From an uncultured Ignavibacteriota bacterium (GTDB lineage: Bacteria; Bacteroidota; Ignavibacteria; UBA10030; UBA8401), in assembly GCA_903884005.1 (NCBI GenBank), contig CAISDA010000059.1, positions 1-64,000 on the forward strand: a stretch of DNA of 64,000 nucleotides, in the 5' to 3' direction. This document shows positions 26,706-36,386 of the stretch, one piece after another. Both the position numbers and the translations under genes were made by a program. The notes below the pieces were generated by a model. The model did no database searches, was not told the DNA's origin, and saw only the letters and a list, made by a program, of their open reading frames with translations. Position 1 is the first letter of the stretch. The number at the start of each line of letters is the position of its first letter.

Positions 26706-27313
26706 CGCGATACCGCCTCGGTTGATTCTAACGCTGGGGCCAGTGATGCAGTGAATGCCGCAGTTGCAAGCATGCCCCAGAAAATAAAGAACGGCCACCC
26801 CACGATCAATGCCATCCAGCCGAAACAGAAGACCGTCATGAAAATGCAAAAGCCCGCCGAGGTGACCTGCACGGCACTGCGCCGGTTGCTGTTGATCATG
26901 GCACCCATTGCATGGAGCGCAAAGCAGGATTTCAGCGATTCGCCCTGAAGAAAACTCAGAATCACAAACGGCAGCACAATGGTGTGCGTCACGACAATAC
27001 CCATGGCAATGGCGAACACGCCCGTAAGGTGCACCGCCGCCAGGCATGCGGATGCGAGCGCAGAATAGCAGAGCATGGCGCTCCCCACACGCAGGCCCGA
27101 TCGCCAGAGCGGGCTCAGCGGATTCCAATCGGGCAGCGCCGGTTCATGCTTCCGGCATCGGCGAACGGTCTCGACATGATAGCCGATCACGAAAAAATAT
27201 CCTATGCCCGCTGCGACGAGAAGCAATGCCAGCGCGCCCAGCGATACTTTCCAGAACCAGTCCTCATCTTTGAACATGAACGTGAGCGAATGGGAGAGCG
27301 TCGTTTGTGTCAT
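26702..27313 (-). CDS. DUF4013-like membrane protein
   Basis: 203 residues from ATG 27313. Four or five membrane helices. The segment GYHVETVRRCRKHEPALPDWNP resembles the conserved Gly-Tyr and LPxW region of DUF4013 proteins, whose function is unknown. Coupled to the BrkB-like gene. The 190 bases upstream hold the tRNA promoter on the other strand. Confidence 0.7.
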   Translation of the reverse strand: MTQTTLSHSLTFMFKDEDWFWKVSLGALALLLVAAGIGYFFVIGYHVETVRRCRKHEPALPDWNPLSPLWRSGLRVGSAMLCYSALASACLAAVHLTGVFAIAMGIVVTHTIVLPFVILSFLQGESLKSCFALHAMGAMINSNRRSAVQVTSAGFCIFMTVFCFGWMALIVGWPFFIFWGMLATAAFTASLAPALESTEAVSR

Positions 27314-27452
27314 GCCTTTAATGGTAGTGGCCGAATGAATGCGAAAATATAGTAACGAAAACAAACGCAAAAATCAAATTTCCCTCCAGGCAGCACAACC
27401 CGCGCGGCGCCTGAAGGGGTGAAAAACAATTCAAAAAATGACCCGGAATGTT

Positions 27453-27481
27453 TTGCATCGGCTTTTTTCATTTCGTATCTT
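27453..27481 (+). promoter_or_regulatory. Promoter of the tRNA-Arg gene
   Basis: TTGCAT (27453-27458) and TATCTT (27476-27481) are 17 bases apart, about 20 bases before the tRNA. It may also transcribe proS. Confidence 0.55.
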
Positions 27482-27502
27482 TATACTTACAATCGAAGTG
27501 CC

Positions 27503-27575
27503 GCCCTCGTAGTTCAACAGGATAGAACGGAGGTTTCCTAAACCTCTAATTGCAGTTCGAGTCTGCACGAGGGTA
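27503..27575 (+). tRNA. tRNA-Arg (anticodon CCT)
   Basis: A full cloverleaf folds by eye: acceptor 27503-27509 with 27568-27574 (one G-T pair), D stem GTTC/GAAC, anticodon stem GAGGT/ACCTC with loop TTCCTAA, a four-base variable loop, T stem TGCAG/CTGCA with loop TTCGAGT, discriminator A. The anticodon CCT reads AGG. CCA is not encoded. The T-loop TTCGAGT is canonical. Confidence 0.95.
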
Positions 27576-27621
27576 CAATTCATTCCGTCTGTTCCTACTT
27601 CATATCACAACAGTTGAGTGC

Positions 27622-29319
27622 ATGAGAATATCCCAAGGTTTCTTTCCGACAGTTAAAGAAGTGCCCGCCGATGCAGTGATCGCCAGTCATCGTTTAATGC
27701 TCCGTGCGGGACTGATGCGTCCGCTCGGCGCCGGCATCTATTCGTTTTATCCGCTCGGCTTCCGCGTCATGAAAAAAGCGATGGAGATCATACGCGAGGA
27801 AATGGATGCGATCGGCGGCCAGGAGTTTCTGCTGCCGGCACTGAGTCCCATTGAACTGTGGGAAGAGACGGACCGCGTTAAAGCCTTCGGCGATACGATG
27901 TTTCATATCAAGAACCGTCCGCTCGTGCTTGCCCCCACGCATGAAGAAGTGATCACATCCATCGCGCGCAGCCATGTGAAATCGTATAAGGAACTGCCCC
28001 AGATCTGGTACCAGATACAGACCAAGTTCCGGAACGAGCCGCGCCCGAAATCGGGCGTGCTGCGCGGCCGCCAGTTTACGATGAAGGATGCCTACAGTCT
28101 GGATGCGAGTTGGGAAGGGCTCGATGCAAGCTACGCGCTTCATGAGCAGGCGTACAGGAATATCTACACGCGCTGCGGCTTGAACTTTTTCATCGTCGGC
28201 GCCTCGAGCGGCGCGATGGGAGGCACCGGGTCGCAGGAATTCATGGTCGAATCGGATGCGGGTGAAGATACCGTGGCGTTGTGCGACGGGTGCGGCTATG
28301 CGGCAAATGTTGAGATCGCAGCATCGGGTGCGCCCGCTGCAGTGCGGTCGGATCGTGGAAGCAGTATCGAGGAAGTGTCGACGCCGGGGATCAAGACCAT
28401 AGACGAGGTGTCGGCATATCTGAAGGCCGACCTTGCCCACTGCGCGAAATCGCTTGTCTATATTGCAAACGGCAAGCCTGCCATCATTTTCTTGATGGGC
28501 AACGACCAGCTCAACGAGACGAAAATACAGGCAGTGCTCGGCGCCGATGCGCGCCCGGCGCATCCGGAAGAACTCGCGGCGCTCACCGGAGCCGATGCCG
28601 GCTCGATCGGCCCGATCGGCCTGAAGGCCGACTTCACCATCATTGCGGACAAACGTCTGGAACATGCCGATGATATGGTGTGCGGAGCAAATAAAAATGA
28701 TTTCCATATCACTCACGTGGATTTCGACCGGGATGTGAAGGTCGAGGCGTTCCACGACCTTCGCGTGGTTGAAGACGGCGAACCGTGCCCGAAATGCGGA
28801 ACGGCGCTCCGCATCGTGAAAGGCATCGAGGTGGGCCATATCTTCAAACTGGGTACAAAATACTCAGCGAGCATGAAGGCCACATTCCTGGACGAACACG
28901 GGAAGGATAACCCGATCATCATGGGAAGCTACGGCATCGGCGTGGAACGGATTATCGCTTGCCACATCGAACAGCACCACGACGAGTTCGGCATCAAGTG
29001 GCAAAAATCGATCGCTCCGTTCGATGTCCACCTCATCCTGGTCAACGCCAATTCGGAAGAGGTCGTGCAAAAATCGGAATCGCTCTACGCCGCATTGAGG
29101 GCGAAAAAAATCGACGTGCTCTTCGACGATCGGGCCACGGTGAGTCCCGGTTTCAAATTCAAGGACGCGGACTTGCTGGGCATGCCGCTGCAGATCATTG
29201 TCGGCGAAAAAAATCTCAAGAACAATCAGATCGAACTGAAAGACCGCAACACGGGCGAGCGGCGGCTTGTGCCGGCCGAAGACGCGATGGCGGAGATCGA
29301 AAAATTTTTAGCGACATAA
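27622..29319 (+). CDS. proS: Proline--tRNA ligase, bacterial type with editing domain
   Basis: 565 residues from ATG 27622; an in-frame start further upstream would fall inside the tRNA gene. Class II motifs appear: motif 1 region RPLGAGIYSFYPLGFRVM, motif 2 FRNEPRPKSGVLRGRQFTMKD, motif 3 GSYGIGVERII. The insertion between motifs 2 and 3 (about 235-390) is the Ala-tRNA-Pro editing domain. The C-terminal anticodon-binding domain ends the protein. Length is normal. Confidence 0.97.
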   Translation: MRISQGFFPTVKEVPADAVIASHRLMLRAGLMRPLGAGIYSFYPLGFRVMKKAMEIIREEMDAIGGQEFLLPALSPIELWEETDRVKAFGDTMFHIKNRPLVLAPTHEEVITSIARSHVKSYKELPQIWYQIQTKFRNEPRPKSGVLRGRQFTMKDAYSLDASWEGLDASYALHEQAYRNIYTRCGLNFFIVGASSGAMGGTGSQEFMVESDAGEDTVALCDGCGYAANVEIAASGAPAAVRSDRGSSIEEVSTPGIKTIDEVSAYLKADLAHCAKSLVYIANGKPAIIFLMGNDQLNETKIQAVLGADARPAHPEELAALTGADAGSIGPIGLKADFTIIADKRLEHADDMVCGANKNDFHITHVDFDRDVKVEAFHDLRVVEDGEPCPKCGTALRIVKGIEVGHIFKLGTKYSASMKATFLDEHGKDNPIIMGSYGIGVERIIACHIEQHHDEFGIKWQKSIAPFDVHLILVNANSEEVVQKSESLYAALRAKKIDVLFDDRATVSPGFKFKDADLLGMPLQIIVGEKNLKNNQIELKDRNTGERRLVPAEDAMAEIEKFLAT

Positions 29320-29343
29320 CACACATTTCGCGAAGAGCCCGAC

Positions 29344-32300
29344 GTGTCCCGATTCATACACCTACATAATCATACGCATTACAGCCTGCTCGACGGCGCA
29401 TCGACCGTGCAAACGCTCGTCGACGCCGCCGCTGCGAACGCCATGCCGGCGGTCGCGTTGACCGACCACGGCGTCATGTTCGGCGCGATCGAATTTTATA
29501 AAAAAGCGACGAAGAAAAAGATCAAGCCCATCATCGGGAGCGAAGTATACATCGTCACGCGCGGGAGCCGGTTCGACAAGTCGCCGATGACGAAGGATAC
29601 CGGCAACGATACGATCAAGGGCGAAGGGAAGGCGAAGGGGCGGGGCGTCTACCATCATCTGATCCTGCTGGCAAAGAACGACATCGGCTATAAGAATCTC
29701 ATCAAGCTCGTGACGCTCGGGCACACCGAAGGATTCTACTACAAACCGCGCATCGACTTCGAGTTGCTCTCGCACAATAACGAAGGGATCATCGCGCTCA
29801 CGGCCTGTGCAGGCGGCGTCGTTGCTGCGCCGCTCATCAACGATCAATATGATGAAGCGCTTGCGGTTGCGAAAATGTACCAGGAGCTCTTCGGCGACGA
29901 TTTTTATCTCGAATTGCAGGACCACGGCATCCCTGACGAAAAGAAAATGCTCGCGGGGATCCCGAAGATCGCGCGCGAGATCGGCGCAAAGCTCGTCGCG
30001 ACGAACGATGTCCATTACATCAAAAAAGAGCATGCGATAGCGCACAACATCATGCTCCTCATACCGGATGCGAGCGCCACGAATGCGCCCGATATCTCGA
30101 ACCTCCGGTACGGCACCGATCAGCTGTATTTCAAATCGGAAGAGGAGATGGTCGCGCTCTTTGCCGAGCATCCCGAGGCGATTGCAACGACCGTCGAGAT
30201 CGCGGAGAAATGCAACATCACGTTCGACATGAAAACGAACCATATGCCCGGCTTCCCGATCCCTGCGGATGCCGGCGTGGAAACGCTCGACGATTATTTT
30301 GAAAAATTGTCGTGGGAAGGCCTTGGCAAGAGGTTTTCAGAGATCACGCCCGAGATCGACGCCCGTCACCGGCACGAACTCGGTGTGATCAGAAAAATGG
30401 GATACTCCGGATATTTTCTGATCACGGCGGATTTCATACGGGCGGCGCGCGCGCTGGGATGCATGGTCGGCCCGGGCCGCGGCTCGGCTGCGGGAAGTCT
30501 GGTATCGTACGCGCTCGGCATCACGAACGTCGATCCGCTGAAGTACGATCTTCTCTTCGAACGGTTTTTGAACCCCGAGCGCATCTCCATGCCCGATATC
30601 GACGTCGACTTTTCCGATGAAAAGCGCGGCCGGGTGATCGAATATGTGCGCAACCTGTACGGGGCCGATTCGGTGTCGCAGATCATCACCTTCGGCACAC
30701 TGTCGTCAAAAGCGGTGTTGAAAGACGTGGGCAGAGTGCTCGGTATTCCGCTGCCGACGATCAATGAAATGACGAAAGTTATCCCGACGTCGCAGGGCAA
30801 GGTGATGCACTTGAAAGAGGCATTCGAGACGCTCGACGAATTGAAACCCTTCCTCAAGAGCGACGACCCGAAGATCAAACAATTGATCGACGTTTCGCTG
30901 GTGCTCGAGGGGATGAACCGCAACGCATCGATGCATGCTGCGGGCGTCGTGATCGCTCCGGCGGCGATCCATAATTTTGTGCCGATGTACAAAACACCGT
31001 CGACCGAACTGATGACACAGTTCACGATGAAGGACCTCGAGGATGCGGGCCTGCTCAAGATGGACTTTCTCGGCTTGCGCACGCTCACGGTGATCGAGAA
31101 TGCGCTTGAGCTCATCAGGCGGAATCACGGGATCACGGTGGACCTGGACACGATCCCGGAGGACGACCAGAAAACATTCGAACTTTTCAGCAAGGGGCAG
31201 ACCGTCGCCGTTTTCCAGTTTGAAAGCACCGGCATGCAGGACTGGCTCCGGAAACTGCGGCCAACGTGCATCAGCGACCTTGTGGCCATGAACGCGCTCT
31301 ATCGTCCGGGCCCGATGGAGAACATCGGCGACTTCATCAAACGCAAGCATGGCCAGGCAAAAATAGAATATCTTCATCCGGGCCTGGAGGGATCGCTCAA
31401 GGAAACGTACGGCGTCATCGTGTACCAGGAACAGGTGATGCGCGTTGTGAGCGACCTTGCGGGGTTCTCGCTGGCAAAAGCCGACTTGATGCGCCGCGCC
31501 ATGGGAAAAAAAGATCAGGCGACGATGCAGGCCATGAAGGCCGAATTTGTCGAAGGCGCCAAGCAGAAGGACGGCACGCCGGCAAAGATCGCTGAAGAGA
31601 TATTCGAATTGATATTGAAGTTCGCCGCCTACGGCTTCAACAAGTCGCATTCGGTCGCATACTCAGTGGTCGCCTATCAGACCGCGTACCTCAAGGCCCA
31701 TTACGCGGCCGAATACATGGCGGCTACGCTCACATCCGAAATCAACAATACCGATAAGATCGTCCTCTTCATAGACGACTGCCGGAAATTCGATATCGAG
31801 GTGCTTCCGCCCGATGTGAATGAAAGCGATGCGAAGTTCAACGTCACCAAGGAAGGCATCCGTTTCGGCCTGGCCGCCATCAAGGGCGTCGGCAGCACGG
31901 CGGTCGAGTCCATCATCGTGGCGCGCGCAGAGGGCAAACACTTCACCTCCCTGTTCGATTTCTGCAGGCGCGTCGACCTGCGCACCGCGAACAAGAAAAC
32001 GATCGAGGCGCTGATACAGGCGGGCGCATTCGATTCATTCACCAAAAACCGCGCGCAGTTGTTTGAAGCGGTCGAGCAATGCATACAAACGGCGCAGCGC
32101 GCCCAGATCAACGAGGAAAAGGGGCAGGACAGCCTCTTTGCAGGCCCGTCGGCTGCGGGCGCACCGATGACATCCCAGGAGCCCACGTTGCCATCGGCAG
32201 TGATGTGGACTGAATCAAAAAAACTGACCCTTGAAAAAGAAGTGCTCGGCTTTTATGTGTCGGGACATCCGTTGCGCAAATACCAGGCCGAGATCGATGC

Positions 32301-32844
32301 CTTCGCAACGGTCCACCTCGGCGATGTGGAAGAGGTGAAGAATGGCGCGGTAAGGGCGGTGGGCATCATCACATCCGTCAAGAAGAAGATCGACAAGCGC
32401 GGCAAGACGATGGCGTTTATCACGATCGAAGATTTCACCGGCAAGGCCGAGGTCATTGTCTTCTCGAGCCTCTACAATAAAATACAGGACATCCTTCTCG
32501 ACGAGGCGATGGTCATGGTCGACGGGAACGGGGAAGTGAGCGGGGATACCATCAAGATCCTCGCGAATGAAATTTTACCGATGGACGAGGTCCGTACAAA
32601 ACTGGCGAAAAAAATGTTTTTCCGGCTCGACGCCGATGCAGTCTCCGAAGACTCGATGATGAAACTCAAGGCGGTCTTCGGCCAAAACAAAGGGCCGTGC
32701 AATTGTTATTTTAATGTGACGAGTAAGGATTTTCAGGGCGAACGGATCTATTTTTCCAGAAAATTTTCAATCACTCCGACGAATGCGTTCGTCGACGAAG
32801 TGCAATCGATATTAGGCAGGCATTCAATCATCGTTTCAACGTAA
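29344..32844 (+). CDS. dnaE: DNA polymerase III alpha subunit
   Basis: 1166 residues from GTG 29344. The N-terminal PHP domain has HLHNHTHYSLLDGAS and later metal-ligand histidines. The polymerase core has GPGRGSAAGSLVSYALGIT and PDIDVDFSD, whose D418 and D420 are two of the three catalytic aspartates. RPGPMENIGDFIKRKHG and GKKDQATMQAMK are further DnaE signatures. The tandem HhH region and an OB-fold (about 1000-1085) follow. Replicative polymerase of the clamp-bound holoenzyme. Lies 25 bases after proS. Confidence 0.98.
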   Translation: MSRFIHLHNHTHYSLLDGASTVQTLVDAAAANAMPAVALTDHGVMFGAIEFYKKATKKKIKPIIGSEVYIVTRGSRFDKSPMTKDTGNDTIKGEGKAKGRGVYHHLILLAKNDIGYKNLIKLVTLGHTEGFYYKPRIDFELLSHNNEGIIALTACAGGVVAAPLINDQYDEALAVAKMYQELFGDDFYLELQDHGIPDEKKMLAGIPKIAREIGAKLVATNDVHYIKKEHAIAHNIMLLIPDASATNAPDISNLRYGTDQLYFKSEEEMVALFAEHPEAIATTVEIAEKCNITFDMKTNHMPGFPIPADAGVETLDDYFEKLSWEGLGKRFSEITPEIDARHRHELGVIRKMGYSGYFLITADFIRAARALGCMVGPGRGSAAGSLVSYALGITNVDPLKYDLLFERFLNPERISMPDIDVDFSDEKRGRVIEYVRNLYGADSVSQIITFGTLSSKAVLKDVGRVLGIPLPTINEMTKVIPTSQGKVMHLKEAFETLDELKPFLKSDDPKIKQLIDVSLVLEGMNRNASMHAAGVVIAPAAIHNFVPMYKTPSTELMTQFTMKDLEDAGLLKMDFLGLRTLTVIENALELIRRNHGITVDLDTIPEDDQKTFELFSKGQTVAVFQFESTGMQDWLRKLRPTCISDLVAMNALYRPGPMENIGDFIKRKHGQAKIEYLHPGLEGSLKETYGVIVYQEQVMRVVSDLAGFSLAKADLMRRAMGKKDQATMQAMKAEFVEGAKQKDGTPAKIAEEIFELILKFAAYGFNKSHSVAYSVVAYQTAYLKAHYAAEYMAATLTSEINNTDKIVLFIDDCRKFDIEVLPPDVNESDAKFNVTKEGIRFGLAAIKGVGSTAVESIIVARAEGKHFTSLFDFCRRVDLRTANKKTIEALIQAGAFDSFTKNRAQLFEAVEQCIQTAQRAQINEEKGQDSLFAGPSAAGAPMTSQEPTLPSAVMWTESKKLTLEKEVLGFYVSGHPLRKYQAEIDAFATVHLGDVEEVKNGAVRAVGIITSVKKKIDKRGKTMAFITIEDFTGKAEVIVFSSLYNKIQDILLDEAMVMVDGNGEVSGDTIKILANEILPMDEVRTKLAKKMFFRLDADAVSEDSMMKLKAVFGQNKGPCNCYFNVTSKDFQGERIYFSRKFSITPTNAFVDEVQSILGRHSIIVST

Positions 32845-32857
32845 GAAAGGGACAGCA

Positions 32858-33181
32858 ATGAAATCCATCGAAATCACCGATGCAAACTTTGACGCTGAAG
32901 TCACAAAATCATCACTTCCAGTGCTTGTCGATTTTTGGGCGAGCTGGTGCGGGCCGTGCAAAATGATCGCGCCCGTGATAGAGGAAATTGCTGCGGAGTT
33001 CGGCGGCACATTGAAGGTGGGGAAAATGGATGTCGACGCGAATCCGATGGTCCCCACGAAATTTCACATACAAAGCATCCCGACGCTGTTGATCTTTAAG
33101 AACGGAACGGTGGTGGAGCAAATCGTCGGTGCGGCACAGAAAAAAAATCTCATCGCCAAAATCACACCTCATCTTTCATAG
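32858..33181 (+). CDS. trxA: Thioredoxin
   Basis: 107 residues, cytoplasmic. The canonical active site WCGPC sits in VDFWASWCGPCKMIAP, with the cis-proline in SIPTLLIFKNG. General disulfide reductase and electron donor; a possible source of electrons for the CcdA protein at 16627. AAAGGGA precedes the start, 13 bases after dnaE. Confidence 0.97.
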   Translation: MKSIEITDANFDAEVTKSSLPVLVDFWASWCGPCKMIAPVIEEIAAEFGGTLKVGKMDVDANPMVPTKFHIQSIPTLLIFKNGTVVEQIVGAAQKKNLIAKITPHLS

Positions 33182-33188
33182 GCCGATC

Positions 33189-34625
33189 ATGTTCGCAGAC
33201 TATTTTCAATTCACGGATCTCATCGGCGCATCGCCGATACTCATGCTCTCGGTGTTCTCGGTGATAGCGCTTGTGGTCAATGCCGCCGTGCACAATTCGG
33301 GCAAACTGCTCTTCGGTATCGGCACTGTCGGCATCGTCGCAAGCGCAGCGTGTGCGATCGCGCTCTTTCCCACCAACGCAACGGCGTTCTCGCAAATGCT
33401 CCTGGTCGGAGGATATGCGAGCATGTTCGATCTCGTTTTCCTGTCGACCTCGCTGCTCACGCTGATGCTCTCGTATCCCTATCTGCAGAAGGAAGAATAT
33501 CATTTCGGGGAATATTACGTGCTCGTGCTGCTTGCGACCGTCGGTATGATGATGATGGGATCGGCGGGGGACTTGATCACGATCTTTATCGGCGTCGAGA
33601 TCATGTCCGTCTGTTTTTATGTGCTTGCCGGATTCATACGCGTACGGCAGACGGCGAACGAAGCCGCGCTCAAGTATTTTTTGCTCGGGGCGTTTGCAAC
33701 CGGGTTTTTGCTGTATGGCATCGCCCTCATTTACGGCACCACCGGCACGACAAACCTGTTCAGCATCGCGTCGATCTTTCCGATGGCGTTTTCATCGCAG
33801 CCCGTGGTCGCGATCGGATTCGGGCTGCTGTTGATCGGACTCGGCTTCAAAGTGGCAGCGGCGCCGTTTCATATGTGGGTGCCCGATGTGTATGAAGGGG
33901 CGCCGACGACAGTGACCGGACTGATGTCGACGGGAGGAAAATCCGCCGCATTCGCCGCCCTCATACTGGCGTTTTCGCTTCCGATGAGCCTGCACGATCC
34001 GCGGTTCGTCACGGTGATCGCCGTGCTTGCTGCGGCATCGATGATCGTCGGCAATCTGCTCAGCCTGGCGCAGACAAACATCAAACGCATGCTTGCCTAT
34101 TCGAGCATCGCCCACGCGGGGTATATGCTCGTGGGCCTCGCTTCGGGGACGTCGCTGGGGAATCAGGGAATCTCATTCTATCTCATCTCGTACGCATTGA
34201 CGAACCTCGGCGCATTCGGCGTCGTCTCGGTCTTCGAAAAGGAAAACGGCGGCAACCTTGCCAACGAGGATTTTGCGGGCCTTGCCGCGCGAAGGCCGGT
34301 GCTCGCCGCGCTGTTGGCGATGTTCATGTTTTCGCTGACGGGATTACCGCCCTTTGCGGGATTTATCGGAAAATATTTGCTCTTTTCCGCCGCGGTGCAG
34401 TCGCATCTCACGTGGCTCGCAATACTCGGTGTGATGACGAGCCTCTTTTCGGCATATTACTATCTCCGCATCGTGGTCCTAATGTATTTCCGCGATCCGG
34501 TGTCGAACGAGACGATCGATATCCCGAAGACGGCGATGTTCTCGCTGGCCCTGTCCGGGTTCGGCATTCTGCTGCTGGGCGTTCTGCCGGCACTCGTACT
34601 GAATGCCATGCGTTCAATTTTTTAA
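33189..34625 (+). CDS. nuoN: NADH-quinone oxidoreductase subunit N
   Basis: 478 residues from ATG 33189, about 14 membrane helices. Antiporter-like subunit signatures are visible: HMWVPDVYEGAPTTVTG, KRMLAYSSIAHAGYML and FSLTGLPPFAGFIGKY. It is one of the proton-pumping subunits of complex I. It stands alone here, 7 bases after trxA and followed by a terminator; the other nuo genes must be elsewhere. Confidence 0.95.
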   Translation: MFADYFQFTDLIGASPILMLSVFSVIALVVNAAVHNSGKLLFGIGTVGIVASAACAIALFPTNATAFSQMLLVGGYASMFDLVFLSTSLLTLMLSYPYLQKEEYHFGEYYVLVLLATVGMMMMGSAGDLITIFIGVEIMSVCFYVLAGFIRVRQTANEAALKYFLLGAFATGFLLYGIALIYGTTGTTNLFSIASIFPMAFSSQPVVAIGFGLLLIGLGFKVAAAPFHMWVPDVYEGAPTTVTGLMSTGGKSAAFAALILAFSLPMSLHDPRFVTVIAVLAAASMIVGNLLSLAQTNIKRMLAYSSIAHAGYMLVGLASGTSLGNQGISFYLISYALTNLGAFGVVSVFEKENGGNLANEDFAGLAARRPVLAALLAMFMFSLTGLPPFAGFIGKYLLFSAAVQSHLTWLAILGVMTSLFSAYYYLRIVVLMYFRDPVSNETIDIPKTAMFSLALSGFGILLLGVLPALVLNAMRSIF

Positions 34626-34655
34626 CGAGTCGGTACCGGGCTCGTTGTTTTTTTT
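34624..34655 (+). terminator. Intrinsic terminator after nuoN
   Basis: AACGAG (34624-34629) pairs with CTCGTT (34641-34646) around an inner CGGTACCG palindrome, followed by a run of T (34648-34655). Confidence 0.85.
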
Positions 34656-34656
34656 C

Positions 34657-34692
34657 TACCGTCCACTGCGTCGTCAAGCGCGGTGGACGGTA
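34657..34692. repeat. Ten-bp inverted repeat between nuoN and nnrDE
   Basis: TACCGTCCAC (34657-34666) and GTGGACGGTA (34683-34692) are perfect complements with a 16-base loop. It directly follows the nuoN terminator. It could be a second hairpin in either direction or a protein-binding site. Confidence 0.6.
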
Positions 34693-34758
34693 TGATTGTT
34701 TTTACAGTGCAGTCCATTCATTGTCATTCACAGCCGGTCACATTGCCCGAGCACGCGT

Positions 34759-36306
34759 ATGGAACAGATTCTCACTCCTTCAGCAATGAAAGCCGCCGAC
34801 GCTATGGCGGCCGCACGCTATGCGATGCCCTCCCTGATCCTGATGGAAAATGCGGGACGCTGCATCGTTGATGCAATGGAAAGGTTCTATGGTCCGGTCG
34901 CGGGTGTCCATATCCTCGTGGTCTGTGGCAAAGGCAATAACGGGGGCGACGGATTCGCCGCCGCGCGCCACGCGCTGGATCGGGGTGCCGTTGTGACCGT
35001 GGTGATGATGGAGAGTGAACTGTCCCTCGGCGGCGATGCGCTGGCGATGTGGAGCATGCTCGCAAAAAGCGGTCACACGAACCTGGCCGTCGAACCTTCA
35101 TTCCCTCCTGCGCGTTTGCGTGCCAAGCAATACCGGTTCATCATCGATGCGCTGTTCGGGACTTCGTACCGCGGCGCTGTGACGGGAAAATATCTGGAGG
35201 TCATCAACTGGATGAACCGACACAGTGCCGTGCGCGTCGCCGTTGATGTACCATCGGGGCTCAATGCGCTCACCGGCTCCGTTGAAAGCGCCGCGGTCAG
35301 CGCCGGCCTCACAGTGACAATGGCGGCATTGAAGCCGGGATTTTTTTTCGGCCGCGGCCGTGAGTTTGCCGGCACTGTTATTGTCGCGGATATCTCCATG
35401 CCCCGGGGGGCAATACGGGAATGCTCCTCGCACATCTATCGTGTCGGGGAATTGGACGTACGCAGGGATCTGCCTGTGAGATCCGTCACATCGCATAAGT
35501 ACAGCGTCGGCACCCTGTGCGTGATCGCCGGCTCGCGCGGATTGACCGGAGCAGCCCTGTTGAGTTCCGAAGCTGCCATGCGCTCGGGGGCGGGTGCCGT
35601 GATCCTCTGCGTTCCCGAATCCGAATTTGCTGCCGTGGCGAAGCGGACGCTGGAAGTGATGCCATTTCCCGTTGCCGCAACGCCGGAAGGGACGTTCGCA
35701 CTCGAGGCCGTCTTGAACCTCTCTGAAAAGATCGACTGGGCCGATGTTGTACTGATCGGTCTCGGGGTTGCACCCCATGCGCAGACTGATATTGTAGTGC
35801 GGGGGATCATCGCTTCCACGCACGCACCGGTCGTGATAGATGCGGGCGGACTGACGGCGCTCTCCGGCAACCTCGATCTGCTCGGCCTGCGGAAAAAATA
35901 CGCCACGGTGCTCACACCGCACATCGGCGAATTTGCACGGCTGATCGGAACAAGTGCAGCGGAGATCGAAGAGAATAAAATTGAGATCGCGCGCGCCTTC
36001 GCGAAGGAGCACGGAGTGACGCTTGTGCTTAAAGGAGCGCCTGCGATCGTTGCCGCCCCTGATGGCTCCGTCTGGATCAATTCAACGGGAAATCCCGGTA
36101 TGGCAACGGCTGGAACGGGAGACGTGCTGGCCGGCGTTATCGCGGCCCTGCTCGCGCAGGGAAACACCGCACCCGCGGCTGCGCGGAATGCCGTGTATCT
36201 TCACGGCCATGCAGGCGACCTTTGCGCACGCGCCAAGACACAGTACGGCCTCATCGCCTCGGATCTCATCGACCAGTTACCCGCGGCATTCGCCTCCTGC
36301 GCGTGA
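34759..36306 (+). CDS. nnr: Bifunctional NAD(P)H-hydrate epimerase / ADP-dependent dehydratase
   Basis: 515 residues from ATG 34759. The N-terminal YjeF_N epimerase domain (1-215) includes MENAGR and VVCGKGNNGGDGFAAARHA. The C-terminal carbohydrate-kinase-like dehydratase (about 225-510) has AGSRGLTGAALLSSEAAMRSGAG, TPHIGEFARL and NSTGNPGMATAGTGDVLAG, with its catalytic GTGD. It repairs damaged NADHX and NADPHX. Confidence 0.95.
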   Translation: MEQILTPSAMKAADAMAAARYAMPSLILMENAGRCIVDAMERFYGPVAGVHILVVCGKGNNGGDGFAAARHALDRGAVVTVVMMESELSLGGDALAMWSMLAKSGHTNLAVEPSFPPARLRAKQYRFIIDALFGTSYRGAVTGKYLEVINWMNRHSAVRVAVDVPSGLNALTGSVESAAVSAGLTVTMAALKPGFFFGRGREFAGTVIVADISMPRGAIRECSSHIYRVGELDVRRDLPVRSVTSHKYSVGTLCVIAGSRGLTGAALLSSEAAMRSGAGAVILCVPESEFAAVAKRTLEVMPFPVAATPEGTFALEAVLNLSEKIDWADVVLIGLGVAPHAQTDIVVRGIIASTHAPVVIDAGGLTALSGNLDLLGLRKKYATVLTPHIGEFARLIGTSAAEIEENKIEIARAFAKEHGVTLVLKGAPAIVAAPDGSVWINSTGNPGMATAGTGDVLAGVIAALLAQGNTAPAAARNAVYLHGHAGDLCARAKTQYGLIASDLIDQLPAAFASCA

Positions 36307-36386
36307 TGATATAATTTTTGTAGCGTGAATCAATCAAAAAAAAATGAAAGGCCGGCAATTGTGAGAACACAACGTAACAGGACGGC

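Noticed and set aside
27550..27621. Upstream start for proS
   Set aside because: It would begin inside the tRNA-Arg gene and add residues absent from the family.
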